A DNA stretch of 64,000 bases from NCBI GenBank assembly GCA_014529385.2, contig CM043948.1, positions 19,812,951-19,876,950 of the forward strand, in the 5' to 3' direction. This DNA is from Adiantum capillus-veneris (Eukaryota; Streptophyta; Polypodiopsida; Polypodiales; Pteridaceae). The notes beneath the pieces were generated by a model that saw only the letters and a list, made by a program, of their open reading frames with translations, did no database searches and was not told where the DNA came from. This document shows, one piece after another, positions 1 through 12,159 of the stretch (positions are counted from its first letter, which is position 1; each line of letters opens with the position of its first letter). The position numbers and the translations under genes are program-made.

Positions 1-1160
1 GAATTACTAAGAATGAGAGAGATAGGTTTGGTTAAGGAGATGAGATTAGATACATATATATATGTTGGATTAGAGATGAAAATGAAAACAACAAGAAATC
101 AAGAAAACATCAATGTAGAACACATCTTACTTGAAACCCTTCGGCACCATTATTGATGGGAGAGAGAAGAAGAGTGGAGAATTCCACTTTGATTGATACA
201 CCAAGTGTAAGACCTTCTTTGATTAGAGTTGATCTTCCAAGGTTAGCTTGTTGCAAGAATGGCTAGTCTTCTTCTAGGAAAAAGTGTAGGCTTGGGCTTA
301 TGTTAATGGCTAAGTACAATTAAGCGTTACTACTCACTCCCTCAAGAAATCCTCTCATCAATGGCTTGAATGCTTGAGTTCCTTCCAAGGAAGAAGACGT
401 TCTCTTTTATAGGTGAAGGGAACCCACAAGGGTTTACACAAGAAGAGAGGAGCCAGTGTGAACAGGAATTGGAAAAGTTGGAAATGAGCTGTCCCTGCAT
501 GATGTGGGCAGACTGGGGTCCAATATTTTGATCATATCGCCTCAACCGTGGCTCCAAATTAAAAATTAAAAATATGGACAAAAACTCCAGCTCTTTAGCT
601 ACGATTTTCATTTAAAAATCGTTTTCCAATTCGGATTGGAACCTTGTGTAAAAAATTCATCAAAATAGGGTCCATTTATGGCAGCAAAAGTCTTCATGTG
701 GTCTCCTTAGCCTAGACTTTCATTTAATTCCAAAGGACACCTCATGCCATATGAAAGCATGACATTGCTCCTTGACAAAGTTTTGTAATCATGCTTGCAA
801 TAATGCATTAAAATAAGTGTATCTTTGAAATCATGCCACCTAGTGTCCCACTAGGATTTGATGCTCTCCTAGTAGCTATATCAAAAGAAATATAAGAAAA
901 GTATAAAAAATACATAGAATATATATATAGTGAAGTTTACCCTAGATATAGGATCTAGCTAGGGTGTGAGATGATAATGAAATAGTAGAAATAAAGTATC
1001 AATGCTTTTTGCCCCAAGTTAAAGAGGCGGAGCTATTGATGCTTTTCCCATAGTATTTTCTGATGGTAAAGTAAGGATAGGTTACCCTTGAGAAAAATAA
1101 TAGGATGAGATAGAAGACTTATTATTATACTTAAATATGCATATGTACATTATAGGAAGT
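1..1160. other. AT-rich non-coding sequence, nothing identified
   Basis: I see no supportable gene here. Short minus-strand open frames exist but have no recognisable motif. The stretch ends where similarity to the minus-strand coiled-coil frame of the tandem units begins (near 1,170), so it may be another insertion or the remains of an earlier unit. Confidence 0.4.
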
Positions 1161-1169
1161 ATAATTATG

Positions 1170-1600
1170 TATCTAAAAAAATACAAGATAGATCTTGTAG
1201 CATGTGTTCCAACTATGTACGTGTCACAGCATGGCAGCGGTCTCTTTGAAAGGAAGTAGAAATGTTGTTGGTAAAGGCGAGCTAGATCCTCCACTTGTCG
1301 TAGGATGAGATCAGAGAAGGTGGCAGCAGCAATCTGTTGTTTTTCTATCCCTGGCTCGCATTGTCATACCTTCTGTTGGCAGCTGAAGTGCCTCGGCCAC
1401 TATATCCTTAGTGATTACCACTTCAACTTTTTGCCCTTGCTAATCTATGATCTAAGCCGATCCATCTTCTTTGATCGTGGATAACAATTCATATGCTTTT
1501 TGGAAATCCAGTCTGAGTGAAGTGTGGCTCATTTGAGTGCACTGGGTGGAAATGGTGCCAGATTTAGGCTTCAGACTCTAAAACAGTAGACATTAAGGGA
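1170..1600 (-). pseudogene. Fragment of the minus-strand coiled-coil ORF (unit 0)
   Basis: This stretch is near-identical to 16,490-16,880 and 38,130-38,465, which encode on the minus strand the N-terminal part of a retroelement-associated protein (see 35,522-38,459). Only this N-terminal part is present. It has diverged by small indels around 1,340 and by an in-frame stop matching the one in unit 1. It shows that at least one more copy of the composite unit once lay to the left. The function of the protein is not known. Confidence 0.6.
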
Positions 1601-2559
1601 TTTTGAGTTTTTGACATCCAAATTTGATCAAACTACTGGACATGTGTCATGTAATAGATGTGTACAAGTGATAGGTGAAGTGAAAAGATGAATTTCAAGA
1701 CAAAATTGCAGAAAAGTAAATAATTACGATTATTTATAGCAATCACTTTTTTGCATGAAATGACAAGTTGATGACCTAAACATCTTTAATACATCTAGAA
1801 CAAGTCCTAAAATGAATTTGGTAAAGCTTGGTCATGTCGGCATCACTTCATGCTCTTGTCGACTCTTGAAATCACCGATTTTTGTGAGTACTTCGCTTGT
1901 AGAGTTGGTTGGTTACTTTTGAAGCCATGGACTTGTCTGTTACATAGTCTTGATGTTGCTCACCTAGTTTGGGCCCATTTGGAGTCAGTTTGACTTCATA
2001 TGTCAAATTTGACACTTTGTAGCCTTCGAGCTATTTTCTACTATTTGAGAGCTTGCCTCGACTATTTTCATGAAACCATCTAGGTACATTGTGTATAGAC
2101 CTCGTCTATAAGATGCCCGTGGAGTCAGAATTCAATTCTAGCATGTGGCAAAAACCTAGATTATTTACTTGGGACCCCCTCAACCCCTGCCAAATGGTCA
2201 TCTAACGATATGGAAATGTTCTATTATCAAGCGAGTCCAATTGTGTTGAGCTGACAAGCCGCTATGGTCAATTTTGTATCGTAGCAGTTTGTGTGCAGCT
2301 GGGATTTTAGGGTTTTTTCTTGAGCCTAGACTTGCTACCGGCCATATAGAAATGTTCTTTGATGTGTTTAGAACTTACCCCTCATACCTCGTCTGAGACG
2401 GCGCTGTAAATGGGCGATTGTGGACTCTGGAAATTGCGCGCGAAGAAGGCAGAAAGCTCTCTCCTCCAAGAGTGACTAGTGGAAATGAGGTGATTTTGGG
2501 CTACCTTTGATATCTATACTCTGACTTCCCAAACTATTTTTCCCCAGATTCCCCTGTTA

Positions 2560-2793
2560 GTCCTACTCCCGGGGCGGTCCCTTTTTAGAATGTGTATGAT
2601 ATCACGTGAGTTAACCAGAGAGGATTATTAAAAGACCAAAATGTATAAAAATGTATACATACAAAGGGGGGTGGGGGTTTTTTAAATAGGCTCACAGTGT
2701 AAGTATAGTATGTATATTGGGGTATTATTAATTACCTCTTGAACGCACGTGATATAGGGGTCTTTTGATAAGTGACTGCCCTGGGGTCCTACT
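2560..2793. mobile_element. hAT-like MITE with 8-bp target duplication
   Basis: The element is 2,568-2,785 (218 bp). It is flanked on both sides by GTCCTACT (2,560-2,567 and 2,786-2,793). Its ends are imperfect inverted repeats of about 16 bp, CCCGGGGCGGTCCCTT against CCCAGGGCAGTCACTT (reverse complement of the right end). The paralogous unit 2 has a single uninterrupted GTCCTACT at about 18,094-18,101, which is the empty site. Eight-base duplications are typical of hAT superfamily transposons. No coding capacity is present, so it would have been mobilised in trans. Confidence 0.85.
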
Positions 2794-3785
2794 AGGCCGT
2801 GAAATCTACGTTCGACTCAAAAATTTCTTCAATCAAATTCTATTAGCTCATTCTGCAAGAACTTGCAAAAGCAGGCCTTGACGGCCTAATTTAAGCTTCC
2901 CGCTTCTATTTGTCGTCTTGATTGAAAATTTTTGCCTTGTTCTTCTGATCATCAGCCTATCTTCAGTTTATCCATCGGAGCTCATTTGCTATTTATTATT
3001 AATTTTTGGACTGTTAATTGAAAAACTTCAAAGAAAATAATAAAATGCACTAAAAAAGAAAAGTGAAAAATCAATAATTGAGAAAATCCATTGAAGAGCA
3101 CTATTTTATTTCTTTTTGGTAGATTTCTCCATTTTTAAGCTCCAATATCAAGAAAAATGATACAAACCAAAAAAGGCTATTCTTTAATGTATTTTCTGAT
3201 AGTATATACACTATTTACACTCATCAGGGAGATGTTGACAGTTAAAATTCTCCTATTGATGATTTTTTAAGGGCATTATTAGGTAATTTTACAAAAAATC
3301 ACACGTTAACATCCAACTTTTTCCTCCCTCTTCAAACACTACCCTTAATTACTGAAGTTCCCTTCTAGCCCTCCTAGATGGAGTACTCCGGGATGATTGT
3401 GTGTATGGGTTGAATAACTGTGTCTATGCATAGCCGTGGTTGGCTCTACCATGCTTTAAATATCAGTGCAAATCAAAGCAGTATGTCGTGCAAGAGTTGG
3501 GTCATGAGTAATTAACTCATTAGGAAGTGAATGGGGTATAGGAGGGCCTCTTTATTTGGCAGTTTAAGGGAATTCTTAAAGCTTAAGCCAAGTTTGACCA
3601 ATCCTAAAAGAGAGGGCAAAAAGGCCTATGCTGAGATTGTTTTAAAATCTATTTCCATATTTTGAATTTGAAAATTGTCTATTTAGTAACCCCCTGTCAA
3701 AAAAGCAAATTTCTATATTCTCTCACTGCATTCTCTCTCTAAAACATGAGTCAACTCTCTCTGTTTCTTTCCCCCCTTTTCTCTC

Positions 3786-3927
3786 ATGTCACTTCCTCTT
3801 CCAACCATTAAGGAACATTCTTGGCTGCCTCTTTCTGAAAAAGTGCAGATCCTTCAAGGTTGCAGATATGTCCTCTCTCCCACTCTCTCTTCCTTTATTG
3901 TCTTTCTATCCCCCACTCCCTTGCTCC

Positions 3928-4009
<82 letters not shown>

Positions 4010-4048
4010 GTCTCTCTCTCATGCTTCTCCCACTCTAGCTCCAGCTGA
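3786..4048 (+). repeat. (CT)n tract in leader-like sequence, copy 1
   Basis: A pyrimidine-rich stretch contains about 80 bp of nearly pure (CT)n at roughly 3,930-4,012. It is embedded in sequence also present at 19,107-19,480 and 38,786-39,030. The apparent Leu-Ser proteins read through it are translation artefacts. It lies just upstream of the short exon at 4,287 and may be the 5' leader of that exon. Confidence 0.8.
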
Positions 4049-4286
4049 GTGCAATGGAAAACTCCATTACCTCTATGTGCACCAGCATTTCTCTCTCTAT
4101 AGTCATGATCAACAATTCAAATTCAAGGGAGATTCAGCTGCACTCCCTCTGTTTCTTCCCTCCACAACATAATCATTTTCTCCTAGCTCTGAGTACTCTC
4201 CACTTCTTTCCTCCGTAGCCACCTTCACCTGCTTGTAGAAGTCACCATTACACATTCTCACTAATTTGCTTGATTAACTAACGCAA

Positions 4287-4920
4287 ATGTCATTCAATCC
4301 CCTACCACTGCAAGACATTACTAACAAGTCAAAACCATATCGATTAAATGTTGATTTAGAGGAGGAGTACACTACTGTGCGACTTAGCACATCTAATTTT
4401 AATGTTGCAGACCAGCTACAGAACCACGGATGCAAGGCAATCAACTTATGGGTTGATGGCCATATTTACCCTGGAGATCCAATGACCAATGCATCACCAC
4501 CTTTTTCTAATGTCCCTGAGCTACTGCGTTTTATTGGAGATGGGAGATACAGATTGTTTGGCTACTGCTGGAGATTACATTCAGCTTTTGTCAATGAAAG
4601 GGGAGCAAGAAAACATCTTTGTGCTGCCTATTCATCATTGCAAGAGAAATACGTGAAGTCAGAGAGGAAGCCAATGAGAAGACGAAGCAGCTAAATGACG
4701 AGATGTCAAAGCTTATCAAAAAGGCAGAGCATCAAGAAATGTAGCAAGAGCGTCATCTAGACAATTATGTTCAGCTACAACACACTACACGTATTATGCA
4801 CCGGCGAATCGATCATCTCACACACATTCCAGTGGGCTATCACATTTGCAAGCGCAAGAGACGTGTGATGTCTATGCTATCTTCAAGCGGTGGAGCTCAA
4901 AAGAAACGTATTCGTCAAAC
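4287..4920 (+). pseudogene. Captured first exon of unknown gene, copy 1
   Basis: An open frame of 135 aa starts MSFNPLPLQDITNKSK. Near 4,648 one base is missing compared with a longer coiled-coil frame. The shifted frame continues with Lys/Glu-rich heptad-like sequence (REEANEKTKQLNDEM), an in-frame stop near 4,743, and ends with basic residues (HICKRKRR...KKRIRQTR) near 4,930. Copies 2 (19,718) and 3 (39,279) are closely similar, and only copy 3 continues into a longer gene body. No domain is recognised. The even spread of substitutions among copies and the shared frameshift in copies 1 and 2 suggest it is not functional here. Confidence 0.6.
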
Positions 4921-5082
4921 TCGGTAGGAATACAAATGAAAGCTTAGGGGGCATTCATGTGGAGGGTGCCCTGGAGAGAGGCATGACCTACACCAAACCA
5001 TAGCCTTAGTCTCCTGCTTAGACTTGAGCTCTTCTAGTTTTCACTTGATCTCTTTCAATGCCTTGTGATGTGGGGGCTTCTC

Positions 5083-6099
5083 CTATCTAAGAGACATTAA
5101 TTTCTCCTCTTGAAGAGCGCGTTGTAGTTTTAGGGCTTCAAGTTCCCTACGTAAAGAAGTCAAAGGGTTAGAAGGACTCTTCAAGAGTACAAAGGAAATC
5201 TCTACCTGAGAAGAGTCGATAAAGAGCTTCCTTGCCGCCTCTATCCTAGTAGCAGTCGTAACAAACTCCTCCAAGGTGGCATCAGGTCGGCGATTGTCTT
5301 TGAGTGTTTGCTGAGAAGTCTTTGGAGAGACTTCTCTACCCATTTCTTGACCCTGAACTCACCTGGTAGCGAAGGAAGCTTAGAGACTAGACACTTTTTT
5401 CAGGTCATGAGTTCTGCAAAAGTCTCTTTGGGCTCAAGTAGCAGGTTGGCCAACTGATTCAGAACCTTTTCTTGGAAAACTCCTGGTCTAAAAGCTTCAC
5501 AAAATAGTTTTCTTGATGTATCCCAAGTAGTAAAGTGGTTCTCTGCTAGCTGACTGTACCAATTGTCACTAATCCATCCAAGATGATGGGAAGAGTACTA
5601 AGTAGGCATCTTCTTGGTTGAGGCCATGACCTTTGCAGAGAAACACAAACCTCTAGGCATGGTCATCATCATCCTCTGTGGAGAGACCTTTGAAAGTCGG
5701 AAACTTAATATTCACCTTAGCTAGAACACTTGTGAGCTCTTCCATGGCTGTCTATGCGGGATCTTGTTGCACCAGAGCTTGTTGTACCACAGTGGGTGAG
5801 AAGTTTTTTGATGATGAGGGTAATTGGGGAGGTGTATATCTGGTTGAAAGAGAAGGTAGGGGTAGTAGGGCTTCTGGACTTTTTCTTGGTTTAGGGTTGA
5901 CGCTTCCTGTGGTAATAATAGTGGGCTTTGTTGCTCTTTTGATTGCCTTGTATGTGTCATGCAGTAACCAAAAGCCCACCCAAGCTTTAGACACGAAGAC
6001 CTTTAACTTGGTGAAAACTAGTCCAATTGCCACTAGACCAAGGCGAGTGACATTGGACCACTTGGCTCGACTTGGATGAGAGAGACTAGACCAAGGCAA
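5083..6099 (-). pseudogene. Minus-strand retroelement gag fragment, unit 1
   Basis: Minus-strand frames 6,099-5,752 and 5,343-5,083 are pieces of a Gag-like protein. They are easier to read in the unit-2 copy at 20,514-21,500. Recognisable parts are a Pro/Ser-rich N-terminus, a segment ending in a Trp-Met rich region, and the C-terminal LEEFVTTATRIEAARKLF helix followed by a Lys/Glu-rich tail. Frameshifts and stops separate them. The element it came from would run right to left, with leader-like sequence at about 6,300-7,040. Confidence 0.5.
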
Positions 6100-6299
6100 G
6101 TGAGTGGCTGGACCTAGACCACTTGGCTGGACCTGGCCCAGAGAGACTAGACCACTAGGTGTAGAGCTAAGACTAAGCCAACACAGTCAAACTCAATAGA
6201 GCAAGACAAGTAGAGAGTTGAACCCAGCAGCTCCTCGACTTCATTCTACTCTCTACACGAAGTGAGATCTCAGTTGAGGTCCCATCGGGCGTGCCTTAA

Positions 6300-7300
6300 A
6301 TAAGAGCACTTGTAGTGGAGATAAAGTGTCGTGCACTCTATAGTGGGTGCTCCTCACTGCAATGTGCATGATATCATCTCCACAGAATGCATACACAGAA
6401 GACAAAGAACAACAGAGCAAGAACAACATAGCAACACAGTACGACTCAGCAGATCATGAACATCGACAAACTCAAAGAAATCGATACAAACTTTGGCATG
6501 GTAGCACAGTCATCTCTAGCCCAGATCTCATGGGTACAATGCGGGTGTCAAGGCTCAAATGTGCGGGGATGGTGCATACGTGTTGTGTACAACTCTAGAT
6601 GAGAGACTCTAGATGACTCACCACACAAAAGTAGATGATGATGCGTACCCACAACTGGAACCAACCACTCATATGTATCTCACCAATAGTTGGCAGATAT
6701 CCCAATCCAGCTAAGCCTATCTCCTAATCAAGGTGGTGGTGATCTCGCCACGGTGTCCACTAGACCACCATCCATAACACTTTCCATGTGTCATTGTCTA
6801 GGCGATAGTCCACCCAGTGTGAACTCAAGCCCAACTGCCACTAACTACTTGTCCCATGCGAGTTACAGCCTTGCTACATGGAGGTTGAGGCACGTAGTCT
6901 TGACCCTTGGCATCCGACATTGTTGCATGGCAGTTGTGATGTGGTGCACCCTCTAATGATGTTCCCACGCGGCTCTCAAGAGCCACCCTTTCTATTGAAG
7001 AGAGGATCCCCACGAGGGGTTGTCACAGCACCGTGACAACCCTCTAGACGGGGCAGTCATAGAAGTGCAAGCTAAGTCCAACCGGGAATAAAACTGCGTG
7101 CTCGTACATGCAATATCGTGTTAAAAATAGCAAGGCAAGAAGTCTAGAGATAGCACAAGATACTCACACGCCCTAAAATAGCAACAATAACACAACTTGT
7201 TTTTCGGTATTCACAAAGGAGAGGGAGGCATTCACAAGGAGAATTTCTGGCGTTCAAGATCAAGAGGAGATTCTTTGAGCAGTAAGAGAAAGGGATAGAG
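6300..7300. other. Leader/LTR-like non-coding block, unit 1
   Basis: This block is closely similar to 21,700-22,800 in unit 2. It separates the minus-strand gag fragment from the plus-strand gag-pro and contains the palindrome at 7,017-7,042. A minus-strand start TGTCACGGTGCTGTGACA at about 7,040 looks like the beginning of an LTR for the minus-strand element, but the matching second LTR is not in the window. No gene is seen. Confidence 0.4.
7017..7042. repeat. Perfect 10-bp inverted repeat, 6-base loop
   Basis: GGGTTGTCAC and GTGACAACCC flank the 6-base loop AGCACC. The same hairpin is conserved in unit 2 at about 22,443-22,468. TGTCAC...GTGACA is a common kind of LTR terminus, so this may mark an LTR end. 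Confidence 0.7.
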
Positions 7301-7379
7301 AGTTCCTGGGAGATTGATCGGAGGAGAGCTTCACTTTCATCATTGGGAGCTCTACCTATTATGTCGAGCGCTCTCCATC

Positions 7380-9480
7380 AACAACCAGTCACAGATAAAT
7401 TACAGAGTTCAACAACCAGTCACAGATAAATTACAGCAGTTTGAAGGCCTGGATATTAGCAAATTTTGCACTATCCATGAGCAAAAAATGGAAGATAATG
7501 GAATTCATGATCAGAATGTAGTGGAAGGATTTCATCTAATTGCAGTGCCGGAAATTAAGGGCCGACTTAAAGAGATTTACGTAGCTCAAGGACCAAATTG
7601 GCAGGAGTTCAAGAAGGCACTATGGGAAGAATATTTTCTTGAGGATTCACAAAGGGTAACCACACAAAGCTACATAAAGTGGGTGCAGAACAAGAATAAA
7701 ACTTTATCTACACAAGAGCTGCTACAAGAATTTGAGAAGAATTTTGACCAATTATCCTTGGTAGAGAAACACTCGATGAAAGATCAAAAGGTTGAATTGT
7801 TTATTTAGGCTACTGGTCCACGGATTCAGAAGAGTTTGGTACAATTTTTGAAAGATTCAACAGGTGAATTGGGATTAATGTCTGATTGGAAGATAGTCAC
7901 TAAAGTGGTGAATAAACGATAGATGAGGGTTGACAAGTGAATTGTATCTGATGTTATGGATGTTGCTGAAGAGGACATGAGGGAGAGATCATCCTCAATA
8001 GTACCCAAGGTGGAGGAACCAGTTCTCGAAGAACTGGTGAAAGGTACTCAAGAATTAAACTTGAATTCAAAAGCTATGAAACTTGAGGGATTAGCTATAA
8101 AGGGATGTACATATGAGCCTAAGCAGCAACGTCCACACAAAAATTGGGATTGATGCATGTGGTGCGATAGTGAGGATCATAGATATGTTAAGGAGTGTGA
8201 TGACTTTGATGAATCTTACAAAGGAAACGTGGTTTTTTGGATAGACAAGAAGATTCATCTAAGGAAAGCAGGTAAGCTTCTCCACTTGAGCTTTGGAAGA
8301 GGTGGAATGAAGAAGTTAGTGAAAGAAATGCAGCATCATCTTGCTCTTGTGAAATCTGCTACATATGGATGGAATGGGAGATGATGAAGGTGCAGGTGCA
8401 AAGGGCCAGTTATGGCCTCATTCTTTGAAGACAGCAGAAGCAGGTAAGTTGACTTATAAGAATTACGTCGGGTGGGAACCGCATTCGAGGAGACATGAGC
8501 TGGATTGGTGGCTTCTCTTTTGGTATATGCATTTATTTCTAAGTCTCAAGCTAATGAGTCTATGATGGAAGAGAAGTGAAAAAGGGATGAAGAAAATGCA
8601 AGGACGTCCAAAAGGGAAGCAAGATCCAGTAGCAAGAAAGAGAAGGGCATGCTCCCCAACCTGCTCCCAAAGTGGTCATGGAGGAGCCACCAAACGACAA
8701 GAAGCAAGGTAAGCCAAGGGGACCCTCTTATAAGCTCAAATCTGACATTGAATTGGCTACAAATGTAAATAAGATCTTTGAGAAGCGCATTCTTAATAGC
8801 AAGGTGGAGCTCACATTGGGTGATATCTTGGGAATTGGCGCGAGTTCCATGAAGAGATCATCGATATCATCAAAAGATAGCAACAGATACCAAGTGAGCA
8901 GGAGCCTGATTCAGTAAAGAGCCAAATGATTCGACACATTGAAGCAATACTGGATGATTATGAAGAATAATTTAAGGATCTTGAAGATGAAGAGTCAAAG
9001 CATGTGGTGCTTTTAAACCGGACTGTACCTGAGGTAAGAAATGTTTATTTTGATGATGAGGAAGACAATGAAAGTATACCTAGGAGTCATTTTTCAAGGA
9101 CTCATTGGGCAAGAGCGACAACTAAAACCATTGTGAAGGTGGGCAACATTGAAGAGACGGTCTTAGCACTTGTAGATGGCGATTCAAAAATTAATCTTAT
9201 GGCAAAGGTCTTGTACTAGAAGGGGAAGTGTCTTATTGATATGCACCACCATTGGCGGATGCGAGCTACCAACATGCTTCCAAGAGATTTACATGGTGCA
9301 TGTGCAAATGTTAAGGTAACTGTTGGGGATGTTTGTGATACACAAAACCCTTTTATATAGGAGCATTGTAGGATGCGTTTCTCGTCTCACTCCTATCTTA
9401 TTGTTGCAGACATAGCCAGAACCACGAACATAAATGTCAATCCATGGGATGAAGCTAGCTTGACTAGTGCATAGAGGCTA
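7380..9480 (+). pseudogene. Ty3/gypsy-type gag-pro pseudogene, unit 1 (no pol)
   Basis: Frames at 7,314-7,808, 7,956-8,153, 8,157-8,384, 8,672-8,917 and 9,004-9,219 follow the order of a retroelement Gag-protease. First comes a capsid-like helical region (PNWQEFKKALWEEYFLED, then SIKWV-like and FEKNFDQLSL segments). Next is a zinc knuckle CMWCDSEDHRYVKEC, spaced CX2CX4HX5C. Then follow a conserved FGRGGMKKLV segment, a SYKLKSDIELATNV linker, and a retropepsin-like domain (SHFSRTHWARATTKT, LALVDGDSKINLMAK). Stops and frameshifts interrupt every join. The protease loop reads VDGDS. No RT, RNase H or integrase follows: the next coding sequence is the opposite-strand coiled-coil frame. The start region present in unit 2 (ATG at 23,157) is deleted here. 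Confidence 0.8.
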
Positions 9481-10384
9481 CAAGAGGGTGTCAATATTTT
9501 GGAAAAATCCAAACAACTCGCATCTAACTCAAGCTACACTCAAATGACCGAAGTCACCAAAAGCTAATCGCTAATCGGCAAATAAATCATAACAGTTACA
9601 GCATCAAATGACATCCAAACGTTACGAAACTTCTAGGACATGTATATAAGACCTACGCACACATGTTTATGGTCTCAAATCTCACTTTAGGTCAAGTGCA
9701 AAAATTACGATTATTAACAGCAGTGAGTTTTTGACCTAGTTGTTTTCGACCCAGAATGCATCTAAAAGCTTAGCAATGATGCCCCAATACCCCACCTATG
9801 CTTACTTTGTGATTTCCTAGCTTAAATTCCTACTTATGATGAAATTATGCCGCGGGTCGGCGACGCCAAAAGCTATGGATTACCATAAAATGTTTATGTC
9901 AATGCATAGAGCTCTTACCTACGGTTGCAACGCAATAGAAGGCACTGCAATGTGACAATCGAGAAAGGAGTAGGAAGTGCGAGAAGAAGAGAAGTGAGCG
10001 TCGTTAGATCATGTGTGTTTCTAGTATCCAAAACATGAAATTAACTTACACAAATTGGAATTTATAACTTAGCCAAGGTTTCTCTGGTCAAGAAACTAAT
10101 AATCTAGGAGCTCTAACTAAAGATAATTTGGTACAATCTGGAAGCTTGTAGCCACGGCTCATAGACTACACTATCCATCTAGAAAATAGGAGTTACAACA
10201 TTCCCAATTTATCAAAATAATAATTGTTTTTACAATAAAAGCTACAAAAAATGTTATCCAGGTTACCTTGCTGCTAACATTCCCCCCCTCCTTGACTGTG
10301 TCGTCTCTTGACACAACTTCATGGGCTAAATTGGTCTTTGGGTTGACGGCTGGCGAGGCGGTCTTTAAGCGCGTGTAGAGCTTT
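9480..10384. other. Non-coding spacer between gag-pro and antisense ORF, unit 1
   Basis: This is AT-rich sequence paralogous to 34,560-35,520. It has a short C-run near 10,282 and no supportable gene. In a complete element this is where pol would be expected. Confidence 0.5.
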
Positions 10385-12159
10385 CTAATATTTGATTCTT
10401 CTTTCTTTGTCAGGGACTTGCAAAAACTGCATGGTGACTTTGTTTTTAAATTTTATGGCTAAATAGCCAACAAACCTTGATGTAGGATTGCTTATTACTA
10501 GCCCAAAAATCTTTGTCCGCTGTGTGAAGAATCCAGTATAAAATACCTCTTCAAATGCCAACATATTTCTTGATGGCAGAAACATGCATCTGGCGTAGAA
10601 GCCGTAGAGGACTTCTTTTAAAGGCTGTCTACTCAAATCGTAGCATAACCCTTTGTTTCCTTCTAGAAAATACATCCATGTTGTTTTCGCTTGCTCACGC
10701 TCATGAGAAGTTTAAATGTATGTAAGTAGCATTCTGCAAATTTTATAGAGCATTGCACACTAGAGGTCATGAGGCTTTTGAAGAAGTTCATGGCGCCCGT
10801 TAGGGTTTTCACCATGTATTCCTCCGTTGGTGGTCCTTGCTTTGGAACTGGCAGTCTTAGGTAGTTGAGCCATGTTGGTCTCTTCTTCCTCAATGCATCG
10901 TGTGCCTACCATGTCATTACCCTTGGTACTGGAAAAAATGTGGTGTCATTTTGTAGTGTTGCAGGTGCCCTTGTAAACAGAATGAGGTTTTTAGAATTCT
11001 TGTTGAGCCAATTCTTTGTCCATTTGGGGTGGAGAGCATCTGCGCGTTCTACCTACATGTCCTTGTAAAGTCTTTCTTTAACCTATAGTAGCTCCACCTT
11101 TATCAATGGGTAGGGCAGTGACTGTTGATGCCATTGAGCATTGATTTGGTTGTGAGTGAGCTAATTTATTGAGTGGATAAATCTCAACTCCCAATCCATT
11201 GCTACCTTCCATTCAACATCTACTTCCTAGACAATCTTCTCTTTCAGTGCATCTTCTTTAGCTTAGAAAGATGGACCATTGGCACTTGCTCGTCTTCAAT
11301 GATTGGTACGTGAAACTCTGACTCCCGTGCTAGCCGTTCTGATGGTTGTGTTTCCATATCAGCAACAAAGAAGACTGATGGTATGTCTATGATCCTTTGT
11401 TCAAAAGTTCTTGCCTCCTCATGAGCTACTCTATGTCCTTCTCTCAGCAGTTGGCTCGCTTCAAATCTTCTATCTCCTAGAGCAATTGCTCTTCTCTTTG
11501 TACCCGCATTAATGCAAGGTCTCGTCTTTGTGCTTGTTCAACCTTCAACTCAAGTTTGAGATCTTTGTTCCTCTTCTCCAAAGTCTTGTCAAATTCATAT
11601 GTTCCCTTGAGTGAAGCTACAACAAGGTTTTCTCTTATCTGCCTTAGAAATACCCCTTGATCATTGATTCTTTGCTTGGAGTATTGCAAGGAGGTATTGG
11701 CTACATCTAGCTGCACTTGGATCTTTTGGACTGATTGAGTAGTGGTTAAAATTTCATTGGTCACTTCAATCAGTTGTTGGTCCTTACTCTTGCATGGATC
11801 AGACAGCTTCTTGAGGAGCTCCCCCAGATCTTCCATCTCTTAATGCTGTCTTTCCTTGACAATTTGATGCTATTTTGCTTCATTGTTTAGGTCTTTAATC
11901 TCTCTTTGAAGATCTTCAATAATGTTCATTATGTCTTCTAGCTCATCTTTTATGTCATCAACTATATTTGCTTTGCATACTCATTTACCTGCATGATGAC
12001 TACATCTTTGGTTTCCCAATCTTCAGGTTCTACCTAGGGATGCTTACAAGTTTTAGTTTGCGGCTCTTTTGTTGGTGAAGCGGATTCTGCTTGTGGCCTT
12101 GTAGGGGGTTCCATTGATTCTCCTTGAGGCCTCATGGATGCCTCAGATGGTTCTACTTG
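10385..12159 (-). pseudogene. Antisense coiled-coil ORF, C-terminal part, unit 1
   Basis: Minus-strand frames 11,836-11,477 (starting MEDLGELLKKL, strongly helical and rich in Lys, Glu, Gln and Arg) and 10,893-10,385 are the C-terminal half of a protein. Its N-terminal half is at 15,637-16,909, beyond a 3.5-kb insertion. The better copy is at 35,522-38,459. The frame runs opposite to the gag-pro upstream. Extra antisense frames are known in some Tat-lineage Ty3 elements; whether this one belongs to that class is inference. Confidence 0.6.

Noticed and set aside
3860-4048. Leu-Ser rich and Arg-Glu rich proteins across CT/GA tracts
   Set aside because: All frames of a dinucleotide repeat are open; there is no coding signal.
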